Of a stretch of DNA of 64,000 nucleotides, positions 33,891 through 41,622 are shown piece after piece; position 1 is the stretch's first letter; each line of letters begins with the position of its first letter. The translations under genes were made by a program, and so were the position numbers. Source of the DNA: Streptomyces dengpaensis (lineage in GTDB: Bacteria > Actinomycetota > Actinomycetes > Streptomycetales > Streptomycetaceae); assembly GCF_002946835.1 (NCBI RefSeq), contig NZ_CP026652.1, positions 7,750,001 to 7,814,000 on the forward strand. The letters are read 5' to 3'. A model generated the notes under the pieces. The model was not told the origin of the DNA. It ran no database searches and saw only the letters and a list, made by a program, of their open reading frames with translations.

Positions 33891-34496
33891 TCAGCTGCCG
33901 GTACCGGTCCTGCCCCAGTCGGGGCCCGCCTTGTCCCAGGCCTGGTCCCAACGGGCGTACCGGCGCCGGACCATGCGCCAGACGATCAGCCGTCTGCCGG
34001 CCTCGACGAGCCCTGCCGTCATCAGGGCCGCGCCGCATCCGGCCAGTACGGCGTGCGTCGTCGCGGTGGCACTGTCCAGTGGGCGGCTGACTATTCGGCC
34101 GTGGGAATCGGTCCATAACGTGAAGTCGTCCCCGGGGCGGGGGGACTTGAGGGCGGCGATCACCGTGCCGTGACGTGCGGTGCCGTCCGGCGCCGTCCAG
34201 TCGGCCAGGACACGGCTGTGGGCGTTCCGTGCCGACGATGATTCGGGGTCGGCCTCCAGCGGGCCGCGGGACAGTTTCCTGACGACGGTGGCCCGCACCT
34301 CGTGGCGGTGGTGACGCTGGTCCCGCACGGACTGCTGCAGGGCGTCCTGGGCGGTGGCCGCGACGACGGCGCCGACGAGGGGCGCGGCGACGAGGGCGAT
34401 CATGACGGCCGCCAGGGCCAGCCCGGCCTCGGCGAGATCGGTCGTGCGGCGCAGTGGATTGTGCCGCCAGCGCCAGAGCCCGCTGATAGCTCGCAC
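33891..34496 (-). CDS. Rv1733c-family two-helix membrane protein (TTA codon)
   Basis: A 201-residue protein with GTG start 34496. It has a first membrane segment (AEAGLALAAVMIALVAAPLV), an extracytoplasmic middle with DWTAPDGTARHGTVIAALKS, and a second membrane helix (THAVLAGCGAALMTAGLVEA), then a basic tail RRLIVWRMVRRRYARWDQAW. This is the Rv1733c family of actinobacteria, function unknown, linked to dormancy regulons in mycobacteria. One leucine (in DFTLWTD) is encoded by TTA at 34116-34118, so translation should depend on the rare bldA tRNA. Confidence 0.85.
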   Translation of the reverse strand: MRAISGLWRWRHNPLRRTTDLAEAGLALAAVMIALVAAPLVGAVVAATAQDALQQSVRDQRHHRHEVRATVVRKLSRGPLEADPESSSARNAHSRVLADWTAPDGTARHGTVIAALKSPRPGDDFTLWTDSHGRIVSRPLDSATATTHAVLAGCGAALMTAGLVEAGRRLIVWRMVRRRYARWDQAWDKAGPDWGRTGTGS

Positions 34497-34594
34497 CGTC
34501 CCGCACCCCCCTTCCGCGTCCGTGATAACCCGCAGCCGAGCCGTTCACGCGAGAGCCCCGGGAAGAGAGAGTGAAATCACCTCGGCCATGGGTC

Positions 34595-34628
34595 TCTCAT
34601 GAACTTCTCATAAAGTCTCAACGTCTCA
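34595..34628. promoter_or_regulatory. Repeated TCTCA elements upstream of the Rv1733c-like gene
   Basis: TCTCA(T/A) occurs at 34595, 34606, 34616 and 34624, steps of 11, 10 and 8 bp. The first two read CTCATGAACTTCTCAT. Helical-turn spacing of direct repeats is typical of OmpR-type regulator sites. They lie about 100 bp upstream of the start at 34496 and just past the convergent-side MOSC gene. Confidence 0.45.
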
Positions 34629-34692
34629 ACGACCGTGACCGGGGCCCGGGTTCCCTTCGCGGGCCCTCATTCGCCGACGCCGATCGCGCGGG

Positions 34693-35517
34693 CTATTCGA
34701 GGACGGTGACCGGATCGCCGACACGCACCGTGCCGGTGGACTCGGGGACCAGGTTCTGCCCGAAGACCAACTTGCCGCCGAAACGGCGGTGCCGGCCGAG
34801 GGTGCGCAGCGGCTCCTTGCCGCGCTCGGCCGTGCTCTGGTCGGTGGTGGTGACGACGCATCGGCCGCACATCTTGGCGATCCGGAAGATGACCTCACCG
34901 ATGGCGATCCGGGACCAGTCGTCCTCGGCCCAGGCTTCCGTGCCCGAAACCACCACGTTCGGGCGGAACCGGTTCATCGGGAGTGGACCCTCATGGGCCT
35001 GATCGCCCAGCGCGATCGAGGAGTTGAGGGCGTCCAGTGAGGCCAGCGTGGTGACGAGCAGGGGATAACCGTCGGCGAAGCTCACGGTCTCGCCCGGGTG
35101 TGCGAAGTCCGGATCGATGGGGCGGCGGGTGGCGGGATCGTCCATGTGGACGAGGCGCACCTCGGTGCCCAGATAGTCGCTGCACCAGACGTGCGCGGCG
35201 GCTTCGGCCAGGACGGCTTCCACCTTGTCCCCGAAGATGTCCACCGTCGTCGTGCCGATCGGCTCCGGCACGGCGACGCTCACCGCATCACGACCCTGTG
35301 CGGACAGCCGTATGCCGCCGCCGGGCAGTAGCTCGGCGGCGGCCAGCGCCAGACGCGCGTGCTGGCGCTGGGTGACGACCTTTCCCCCGTCGTCGATCAG
35401 GACCCAGCGCCGGTCCCCGGCCAGACCCCAGGGCTCCACGACAGCCTCCCGGAGCGACTGGCCCCGGAACGCCTTGGCCGGATGGATGTGGATTGAGTGC
35501 AGCTCCGCGTTCCCCAT
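34693..35517 (-). CDS. MOSC-domain protein (MOCO sulfurase C-terminal type)
   Basis: A 274-residue protein. The N-terminal beta-barrel (MOSC_N) begins ELHSIHIHPAKAFRGQSLRE, with GLAGDRRWVLIDDGG. The MOSC domain has the key cysteine in AKMCGRCVVTTTDQ (the CGRC pattern), then FGQNLVPESTG. Proteins of this type bind molybdenum cofactor, for example YcbX/mARC-like N-hydroxylamine reductases. ATG 35517 is chosen over 35526 and 35547 because GGAAG precedes it. A molybdoenzyme operon exists at 60.5 kb but is not adjacent. Confidence 0.87.
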   Translation of the reverse strand: MGNAELHSIHIHPAKAFRGQSLREAVVEPWGLAGDRRWVLIDDGGKVVTQRQHARLALAAAELLPGGGIRLSAQGRDAVSVAVPEPIGTTTVDIFGDKVEAVLAEAAAHVWCSDYLGTEVRLVHMDDPATRRPIDPDFAHPGETVSFADGYPLLVTTLASLDALNSSIALGDQAHEGPLPMNRFRPNVVVSGTEAWAEDDWSRIAIGEVIFRIAKMCGRCVVTTTDQSTAERGKEPLRTLGRHRRFGGKLVFGQNLVPESTGTVRVGDPVTVLE

Positions 35518-35562
35518 GACTTCCATGGTGCCAGCAGGCACTGACAATCCCGAACGAATGCC

Positions 35563-35997
35563 TCAGTAGCCGCGGTACTGCTGACCGTTGTACGGATCTT
35601 GGTAGGGAGCCGGAGCGGGACGGGGAGCCGCGGGGCGCATGGCCTCGTAGCCCGTGCCGGCCGCCATCGGGCGCGGCTGCTGCGGCGGCTGGGCGCCCGG
35701 GTAACCGCGCGGTCCCGCCGCCTGCTGCGGAATGTACGGCGCGGGGGCCTGTTGCAGCGGCGCGGGATGCTGGGCCTGCGGGTAGCCGTAGGAGGGAGCC
35801 TGATGGGAGGGTCCGGCGGGCAGGGCGGGCAGCGCCGACGGAAGGGCAGGCAGATGGCTGCCCGTGTCGTAGGCGGCGGGAACCCGGATCGGAGCGATCT
35901 GGGGGGTACCCCGTTCGGCGACGAGGGAGTCGTAGATCGGGGTGTCCTGGAAGGCGGAGTAGTAACCGCCGCCATAGGTGGAGCGGGGGGAGGTCAT
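35563..35997 (-). CDS. DUF6643-family proline/glutamine-rich protein
   Basis: A 144-residue protein with a conserved N-terminus MTSPRSTYGGGYYSAFQDTP followed by IYDSLVAERGTPQIAPIRVP, then a tract of Pro, Ala, Gln and Tyr ending GQQYRGY. It matches the Streptomyces DUF6643 family; function unknown. The start ATG 35997 has no Shine-Dalgarno but TAACTT lies 7 nt upstream, a typical leaderless arrangement. It is divergent from the double-TerD gene, sharing the 295-bp intergenic region. Confidence 0.8.
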   Translation of the reverse strand: MTSPRSTYGGGYYSAFQDTPIYDSLVAERGTPQIAPIRVPAAYDTGSHLPALPSALPALPAGPSHQAPSYGYPQAQHPAPLQQAPAPYIPQQAAGPRGYPGAQPPQQPRPMAAGTGYEAMRPAAPRPAPAPYQDPYNGQQYRGY

Positions 35998-36000
35998 GGC

Positions 36001-36292
36001 ACATAAGTTAAGCCCACGATGTGCTGGTTGGGGAGACCGATAAGAGGGTTCTTTTCCGTGTCGGCAGTGACTCGGGATCCCCAATGCGAGCGAACTCGGC
36101 GAAAAAGGGCGCCAAACGGGGTTTGGGTCGCGTAAAGGCCGAGTTCCTGGCGGGTTACCGGCGGTTGGCCATGGAGTGTTCCTGTGCGAGGCATGGGAGT
36201 TCGATGGGTCGGGGGATTAGGTTTGGCGGGAAACGGGGCCGGCGCACCGCCCGAGGCGCGGACCGGCGCGGAGACACGCGATGGGGGCGTAC
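36001..36292. promoter_or_regulatory. Divergent promoter region of the DUF6643 and TerD genes
   Basis: This 292-bp segment separates starts at 35997 and 36293. It is less GC-rich than its surroundings in places (for example GTTCTTTTCCGTG and GATTAGGTTTGGC). Besides the TAACTT next to the DUF6643 start I see no clear palindrome. No coding frame within it shows Streptomyces codon bias. Confidence 0.35.
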
Positions 36293-37621
36293 ATGTCCAT
36301 GCCTAAGGGATCGAATGTTGCCGTCCCGACGACCGCACTACGCGTCGAATTGGGATGGCGTTCAGGACCCGGAGTGCCCGACGCGGATGCCTCCGCGCTG
36401 TTGCTGGTGTCCGGAAAGGTGCGTTCGGACGGCGACTTCGTCTTCTACAACCAGCCGGCGCACGCCTCCGGCGCCGTGCGGCACGAGGGCAAGCGGGACG
36501 CGGGGGGCCAGGTGACCGACGCGCTGGTCGTCGACCTCACGCGCGTGGAGCCCGCGATCGAGACCGTGGTGCTGGCCGCCTCGACGGACGGCGGCAGCTT
36601 CGGACAGGTTCCGGGCCTGCACATCCGGGTGCTCGACACGCAGGGGGGCACGGAGGTCGCGCGTTTCGACAGCGCCGACGCGACCGTTGAGACCGCCTTC
36701 GTGCTCGGCGAGTTCTACCGGCGTCAGGGCGCCTGGAAGTTCCGTGCCGTCGGGCAGGGCTACGGCAGCGGACTCGAAGGACTGGCCACGGACTACGGGA
36801 TCACGGTGGACGAGCCGCAGCACGCCGCACCACCCGTGCCCGGCACGCGGGTGCAGGGTCCGCCGCCCGTGGCTCCACCGATGACCCCGCCTCCACCGAT
36901 GACCCCGCCTCCGGCGGTGGCCCCGCCCGTGACCCCGCCGCCGCCCCTGATGGTTCCGCCGCCCGCCTCTCCCGCGGCCCCGGTGCGCCTGACCAAGGTC
37001 ACGCTCACGAAGGAGGCTCCTTCGGTCTCGCTGACCAAGCAGGGCGGTACGTCCGGTGCCCTGCGCGTGAACCTCAACTGGCAGGTGCGCAAACAGTTCT
37101 CCGGGTGGGGCAGCAAACTGGGCCGGGCCGTCGCGATGCACGCCGACCTCGACCTCGACCTGTGCGCCCTGTACGAGTTGTCCGACGGCAGCAAGGGTGT
37201 GGTCCAAGCACTCGGCAACGCCTTCGGGGCGCTGCACCAGCCGCCGTACATCCATCTCGACGGCGACGACCGCACCGGCGCCGTGGCCAGTGGCGAGAAC
37301 CTGTCGATCAACCTCGACCACACACGGAGCTTCCGGCGCATCCTCATCTTCGTGACCATCTACGAAGGAGCGCGATCCTTCGCCGACCTGCACGCCACGG
37401 TCACCCTCCAGCCGCTGAACGGAGCTCCGGTCGACTTCTCGCTCGACGAGTGCACGGTGCCCTCGACCGTCTGCGCCCTCGCCCTCATCACCAACCACGG
37501 CGGCGACCTGGTCGTCCAGCGCGAGGCCCGCTATCTGGTCCCCGAGCGCGGCGTGAGCCCGCAGCGCACCGTCGACTACGCCTACGGGTGGGGCATGAAC
37601 TGGACTCCCGGCAGGAAGTGA
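36293..37621 (+). CDS. Double TerD-domain protein with proline-rich linker
   Basis: A 442-residue protein with two TerD domains, at residues about 1-170 and 235-440, joined by a Pro-rich linker (PPPVAPPMTPPPPMTPPPAV). The first domain has LRVELGWRSGPGVPDADASA and the second LRVNLNWQ with DLDLDLCALYELSDG, the Ca2+-binding acidic pattern of TerD. TerD proteins form membrane-associated stress modules linked to tellurite, colicin and phage resistance. Start ATG 36293 follows GGGGG; ATG 36281 is an alternative. No other ter gene is adjacent. The stop is 4 bp from the convergent glycosyltransferase stop. Confidence 0.88.
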   Translation: MSMPKGSNVAVPTTALRVELGWRSGPGVPDADASALLLVSGKVRSDGDFVFYNQPAHASGAVRHEGKRDAGGQVTDALVVDLTRVEPAIETVVLAASTDGGSFGQVPGLHIRVLDTQGGTEVARFDSADATVETAFVLGEFYRRQGAWKFRAVGQGYGSGLEGLATDYGITVDEPQHAAPPVPGTRVQGPPPVAPPMTPPPPMTPPPAVAPPVTPPPPLMVPPPASPAAPVRLTKVTLTKEAPSVSLTKQGGTSGALRVNLNWQVRKQFSGWGSKLGRAVAMHADLDLDLCALYELSDGSKGVVQALGNAFGALHQPPYIHLDGDDRTGAVASGENLSINLDHTRSFRRILIFVTIYEGARSFADLHATVTLQPLNGAPVDFSLDECTVPSTVCALALITNHGGDLVVQREARYLVPERGVSPQRTVDYAYGWGMNWTPGRK

Positions 37622-37625
37622 GCCG

Positions 37626-38843
37626 TCAGCTCTCGTCGAGGGCGGTGTCGGGGCGCGCGTAGGTGCGGCCCTTCCAGGCCGCGCCGCGCCCCCTGTAGTG
37701 CTGCACCGCGGAATCGACCGTCATGAGGAGGTACAAAAACGCGGTGACCGGCAGCAGCGGAGCAAGCCACAGCGGCTGCCGGTAGTAGCGGAGCATCGGC
37801 ACATACGTCGCCGTCATCAACAGCCACGCGAGCCCTCCGGCCGTCGCCACCCCCGCATTCCCCGTGGCCAGACCGACGCCGAGAGCGGCCGGCGGCACCA
37901 GGTAGACCACGGCAAGACCGGCGACCGTACCGGCGAGCAGCAGCGGGTTGTGCCGCAGCTGGGCGTACGCGCTGCGCGAGACCATCCGCCACAGGTCGTG
38001 CAGGCGCGGATACGGCCGCACGCTGTCCACCCGCTCGGCGAGCCCCAGCCAGATGTGACCCCCGCCGCGCTTGACCGCCCGGGCGAGCGCCACGTCGTCG
38101 ATGACGGCATGCCGGATCGCCTCCGGAATCCGCGCCCGCTCCGCGGCGTCCGCGCGCAGCAGCACGCATCCGCCCGCCGCGGCCGCCGTCCGCGAGCCGG
38201 CCACCGCGATGCGGCGGAAGGGGTAGAGCTGCGCGAAGAAGTAGACGAAGGCGGGCACGACGAGCCTCTCCCACACGCTCTCCACGCGCAGCCGCGCCAT
38301 CTGCGAGACGAGGTCGTAGCCACCGGTGCGCGCCGCCGCCACCAATTGGCGCAGGCTGTCCGGGGCGTGGGCGATGTCCGCGTCCGTCAGCAGCAGATAT
38401 TCGGGTGCACGCGCGCGTGCCAGGCCGATGCCGTGACGCACCGCCCAGAGCTTGCCCGTCCAGCCCGCGGGCGGCTCCCCGGGCGAGCCGACGGTCAGCG
38501 GCAGCCCGCCGTGCGTGCGCGCGAGCTCATGGGCGAGCTGCCCGGTGCCGTCCGAACTGCCGTCGTCGACAAGGAAGACCTCGGCCCGCCCCGGATAGTC
38601 CTGCGCGAGCAGCGACGGCAGGCTCTCGGGCAGGACGGTGGCCTCGTCCCGCGCAGGGACGACGACACAGACCGACGGCCAGTCGTCCGGCTCTCCGAGC
38701 GGTGGCAGCCGTACATCCGTACGCCAGAAAAGGCCCTGGCCGAGCAGCAGCCACAGCCACGCGGCCAGTGATCCCACAGCGGTCCACACAACGGCGCTCA
38801 CCCGCCGCAGTCTGCCCCACCCCAGCCGCCCGTTGAGGCGCAT
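37626..38843 (-). CDS. hpnB: Glycosyltransferase family 2, HpnB-like membrane protein
   Basis: A 405-residue protein. An N-terminal membrane helix is followed by a GT2 catalytic domain: SVCVVVPARDEATVLPESLP, then VFLVDDGSSDGTG (metal/UDP binding), LLLTDADIAHAP (DxD-like) and IDDVALARAVKRGG. Three or four C-terminal membrane helices follow. This is the architecture of hopanoid-associated HpnB. No other hopanoid gene is in the window, so the name is tentative; carotenoid or polyprenyl glycosylation is possible. The start lies only 16 bp from the divergent racemase-like start. Confidence 0.78.
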   Translation of the reverse strand: MRLNGRLGWGRLRRVSAVVWTAVGSLAAWLWLLLGQGLFWRTDVRLPPLGEPDDWPSVCVVVPARDEATVLPESLPSLLAQDYPGRAEVFLVDDGSSDGTGQLAHELARTHGGLPLTVGSPGEPPAGWTGKLWAVRHGIGLARARAPEYLLLTDADIAHAPDSLRQLVAAARTGGYDLVSQMARLRVESVWERLVVPAFVYFFAQLYPFRRIAVAGSRTAAAAGGCVLLRADAAERARIPEAIRHAVIDDVALARAVKRGGGHIWLGLAERVDSVRPYPRLHDLWRMVSRSAYAQLRHNPLLLAGTVAGLAVVYLVPPAALGVGLATGNAGVATAGGLAWLLMTATYVPMLRYYRQPLWLAPLLPVTAFLYLLMTVDSAVQHYRGRGAAWKGRTYARPDTALDES

Positions 38844-38859
38844 CGTCTAAGGTGACCGG

Positions 38860-39645
38860 GTGAAGATCGCGCTCATGGACTCCGGTATCGGACTGCTCGC
38901 TGCTGCCGCCGCGGTACGTCGACTGCGGCCCGACGCCGATCTCGTGCTCTCCTCGGACCCCGGCAGCATGCCCTGGGGACCCCGCACGCCCGAAGACGTG
39001 ACCGCACGAGCCCTGGCCGTCGCCGAGGCCGCCGCGCAGCACCGGCCGGACGCGCTGATCGTCGCCTGCAACACCGCCTCCGTGCGCGCCCTGCCCGCGC
39101 TGCGCGCCCGCCTGGAGCCGGAGGTGCCCGTCATCGGCACGGTCCCGGCGATCAAGCCGGCCGCGGCCGGTGGCGGCCCTGTCGCGATCTGGGCCACGCC
39201 CGCCACCACCGGCAGCCCTTACCAGCGGGGACTCATCCGCGAGTTCGCGGATGGAGTAACCGTCACCGAAGTGGCCTGCCCCGGGCTCGCCGACGCGGTG
39301 GAACACGCGGATCAGGCGGCCATCGACGCCGCGATCGCCGCGGCCGCGGCGCGCACTCACGAGGATGTGAGGGCCGTCGTCCTGGGCTGCACCCATTACG
39401 AGCTGGTCGCCGAGCGCATCCGCGCGGCCGTACAGCAGCCCGGCCGCCCGCCGCTCGTGCTGCATGGCTCCGCCGGGGCGGTCGCCGCCCAGGCGCTGCG
39501 CAGGATCGGTGAGCTCCCGGACGCCGAGGCCATCGCCGACTCCGTCGTCACGGTGCTCCGCAGCGGCCGCGAGGGCGCGCTGCCCGCGACCGCGCTGGAG
39601 TACGAGGAAGGCCGCCTGCTGACCTCGGTCAGCCCCGCACGCTGA
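38860..39645 (+). CDS. Asp/Glu racemase superfamily protein (MurI-like)
   Basis: A 261-residue protein with GTG start. It has MDSGIGLLAAAAA, the first catalytic Cys in VACNTASVRALPALRARL and the second in VVLGCTHYELVAERI, both residues needed for cofactor-independent racemisation. Compared with MurI, the usual GGLT at the N-terminus is replaced by GIGL, and the SVYPYGP substrate loop by a shorter SDPGSMPWGPRTP. It could be a second glutamate racemase or a related hydantoin/amino-acid racemase. TAAGGT lies 6 nt before the GTG, so the transcript may be leaderless. Confidence 0.8.
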   Translation: MKIALMDSGIGLLAAAAAVRRLRPDADLVLSSDPGSMPWGPRTPEDVTARALAVAEAAAQHRPDALIVACNTASVRALPALRARLEPEVPVIGTVPAIKPAAAGGGPVAIWATPATTGSPYQRGLIREFADGVTVTEVACPGLADAVEHADQAAIDAAIAAAAARTHEDVRAVVLGCTHYELVAERIRAAVQQPGRPPLVLHGSAGAVAAQALRRIGELPDAEAIADSVVTVLRSGREGALPATALEYEEGRLLTSVSPAR

Positions 39646-39750
39646 CCGACGGTCACCGGCCGAAACCCTCCGTACGGCGATCGTCCACCCGGAGCAGTAA
39701 CACTCCGCAACCCGGTGCCGTCGCAGCGGAAGCTGAGTAGTCTCAAGGCC

Positions 39751-40296
39751 ATGAGGGACCATCCCCACGGCGAAAACTCCGCGAACCCGGAGATCTGGAC
39801 CGGGCGCGCGACCAACCGCGTCCAGTGGCTGCCCGCGCTCGCCGGTGCCGCCTGCCTGGCCCTCGGCATCGAGCTGGCCGTCAACTCCGCGTGGGCGCCG
39901 GACACCGCCCCGCTCGCCATGTCCGTCGTCGGATGCATCGCGGCGGGACTGCTCATCCTCTTCGGCACGCTCGCTTTCGTGCACGTCTCCGTGAAGGTCG
40001 ACAAGGACTCCCTCGAGGTGCGCTGCGGCCACATCGGTCTGCCGCGCCGCCACATCCCGCTGTCGGACGTCGTCGGCGCCGACTTCGAGCCGCGCGTCAC
40101 GCCTCGCCAGTGGGGTGGGTGGGGCTACCGCTGGCGGCCGGACAAGGGAACCGCCGTCATCGTCCGGCGCGGCGAGGGCGTGGTGCTGCAGCTCAGTGAC
40201 GGCCACACCTTCACGATCACGGTGGACAACGCGGAGGTGATGGTGAGGATCATCCGTGCCCGTCTGCGCCCGCCCACTTCCGGCAACCTGGTCTGA
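39751..40296 (+). CDS. DUF3093-type membrane protein
   Basis: A 181-residue protein with two membrane helices (ALAGAACLALGIELAVNSAW, then LAMSVVGCIAAGLLILFGTL). A cytoplasmic beta-rich domain follows (VDKDSLEVRCGHIGLPRRHI, DVVGADFEP, GWGYRWRPDKGTAVIVRRGE). The pattern resembles the actinobacterial DUF3093 family, function unknown. Start ATG 39751 lies 7 nt after TAGTCT and only weak purines precede it, so leaderless expression is possible. It has no operon partner; the next gene is on the opposite strand. Confidence 0.72.
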   Translation: MRDHPHGENSANPEIWTGRATNRVQWLPALAGAACLALGIELAVNSAWAPDTAPLAMSVVGCIAAGLLILFGTLAFVHVSVKVDKDSLEVRCGHIGLPRRHIPLSDVVGADFEPRVTPRQWGGWGYRWRPDKGTAVIVRRGEGVVLQLSDGHTFTITVDNAEVMVRIIRARLRPPTSGNLV

Positions 40297-40325
40297 CCCG
40301 GACTGCCTGCCGCGACGCACCCCGC

Positions 40326-41399
40326 TTACGGTTCCAGACGGTCGCCGTGGGGACGTTCCGCGCCGTCCATGACGTGCTCCGGCCCCTCGTAGGTCAGCGG
40401 CCGTGCCGTCGCGATCCCCGCGAGCAGGCCCGCACCGGCGGTCACCGTGGTGAAGCTCAGCGCGTTGCCGATCGACGCGATGGCGGCCAGCGCCGTCAGG
40501 GCCGCGCCCGCCGTCAGCGCGATCGGCGTGGCACGCGGCGTGCGCCAGAGCGCGTACAGGACCCAGCAGAACACCGCCGCGAGCAGGGCCACTCCGATCA
40601 CGCCCTGCTCGGCCGCCTGCTGCAGCGACGCGGAGTGGGGCTTGCCGTCGGGAACCAGCGACTGCGTGACCGTCGGGCTGAGTTCTCCGTAGCGCCCGGG
40701 CCCCACGCCCAGTTCCGGTTCCTGCCGGGCCATGCTGAGCGCGTCGTGCCAGAGCAGGACCCGGTGCTGGGTGAGATGCCCTTCCAAGGAGACGGACAGG
40801 CCGTCGGGCAGCACGTCCTCGGCGATCGCCCAGGTCGTTCCCGTCACCAGCGCCGCGGCGAGCGCGAGGCCCCCGAGTCCCAGGGCGCGGCTGCGCATAC
40901 GGGCGGCGGCCAGCGAGCACAGCAGGACCCCGGCGCAGGTGACGAACCCCGTGGTCGACCCCAGCACCGCCGCGGTCACCGTGATCCCGGCGGCCAGCAG
41001 CCTCAGTGTAAGGCGCAGCGCCGGCGGACGTGCTGCCCAGGCCGCGCAGCACGCGGCTCCGGTGGCGAGGGTGAGCAGTGCGGTCGTGGCGCCCGTGTGT
41101 CCGAGCTGCCAGGTGATCTGCGGGCCGGGAGTGGCGATCGCCAGGCCCAGTCCAGCGAGCGCGCCGGCACACGGAGCGGCGACCGGCAGGAGCGCCCCGA
41201 GGATCCGCCCCGAGGCGTATCCGGCCGCCACGGCGAGCACCGCCAGCAGGACTCCCTCGGGCCTGCCGCCGTGCGCGGCCGCCGTGATCAAGGACCAGAC
41301 GGCGCACGCCGCGAGCACGATCATGCCCGTGGCATCCGATGCGTTGCGTCTCTCGCCCGCCGCCGCATCGGCCGTGGACGTCATCCCCGTGGACCTCAT
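40326..41399 (-). CDS. O-antigen ligase/Wzy-like polytopic membrane protein
   Basis: A 357-residue protein with about ten membrane helices and the large extracytoplasmic loop typical of Wzy_C/O-antigen ligases. The loop includes EGHLTQHRVLLWHDALSMAR followed by QEPELGVGPGRYGELSP, with HSASLQQAAEQGVIGVA as the conserved His region. The family joins polysaccharide chains to carriers or lipids using undecaprenyl donors. ATG 41399 follows a G-rich ribosome site; ATG 41384 is an alternative. The partner glycan genes are not in the window. Confidence 0.78.
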   Translation of the reverse strand: MRSTGMTSTADAAAGERRNASDATGMIVLAACAVWSLITAAAHGGRPEGVLLAVLAVAAGYASGRILGALLPVAAPCAGALAGLGLAIATPGPQITWQLGHTGATTALLTLATGAACCAAWAARPPALRLTLRLLAAGITVTAAVLGSTTGFVTCAGVLLCSLAAARMRSRALGLGGLALAAALVTGTTWAIAEDVLPDGLSVSLEGHLTQHRVLLWHDALSMARQEPELGVGPGRYGELSPTVTQSLVPDGKPHSASLQQAAEQGVIGVALLAAVFCWVLYALWRTPRATPIALTAGAALTALAAIASIGNALSFTTVTAGAGLLAGIATARPLTYEGPEHVMDGAERPHGDRLEP

Positions 41400-41622
41400 C
41401 CCGTCGCCCCCCGACTCTGACGGGCCCCGGTCGTCGTGGCCGTATCCGGCCGCACGTCAGAGGCTCGGGCACACCGTAACGGGTGATGCGACGGTTTGTG
41501 GACACGTTGCGCAGGAACGTTGCAGCAGATGTGCGCGGGGCGTCCTGCGGGCCGCCGGTGTCCCACCGAGGCTGCGGAGACCGTGCTGTCGGCGCCCAGA
41601 TCACGCGCCGTAGACTCCCCGA

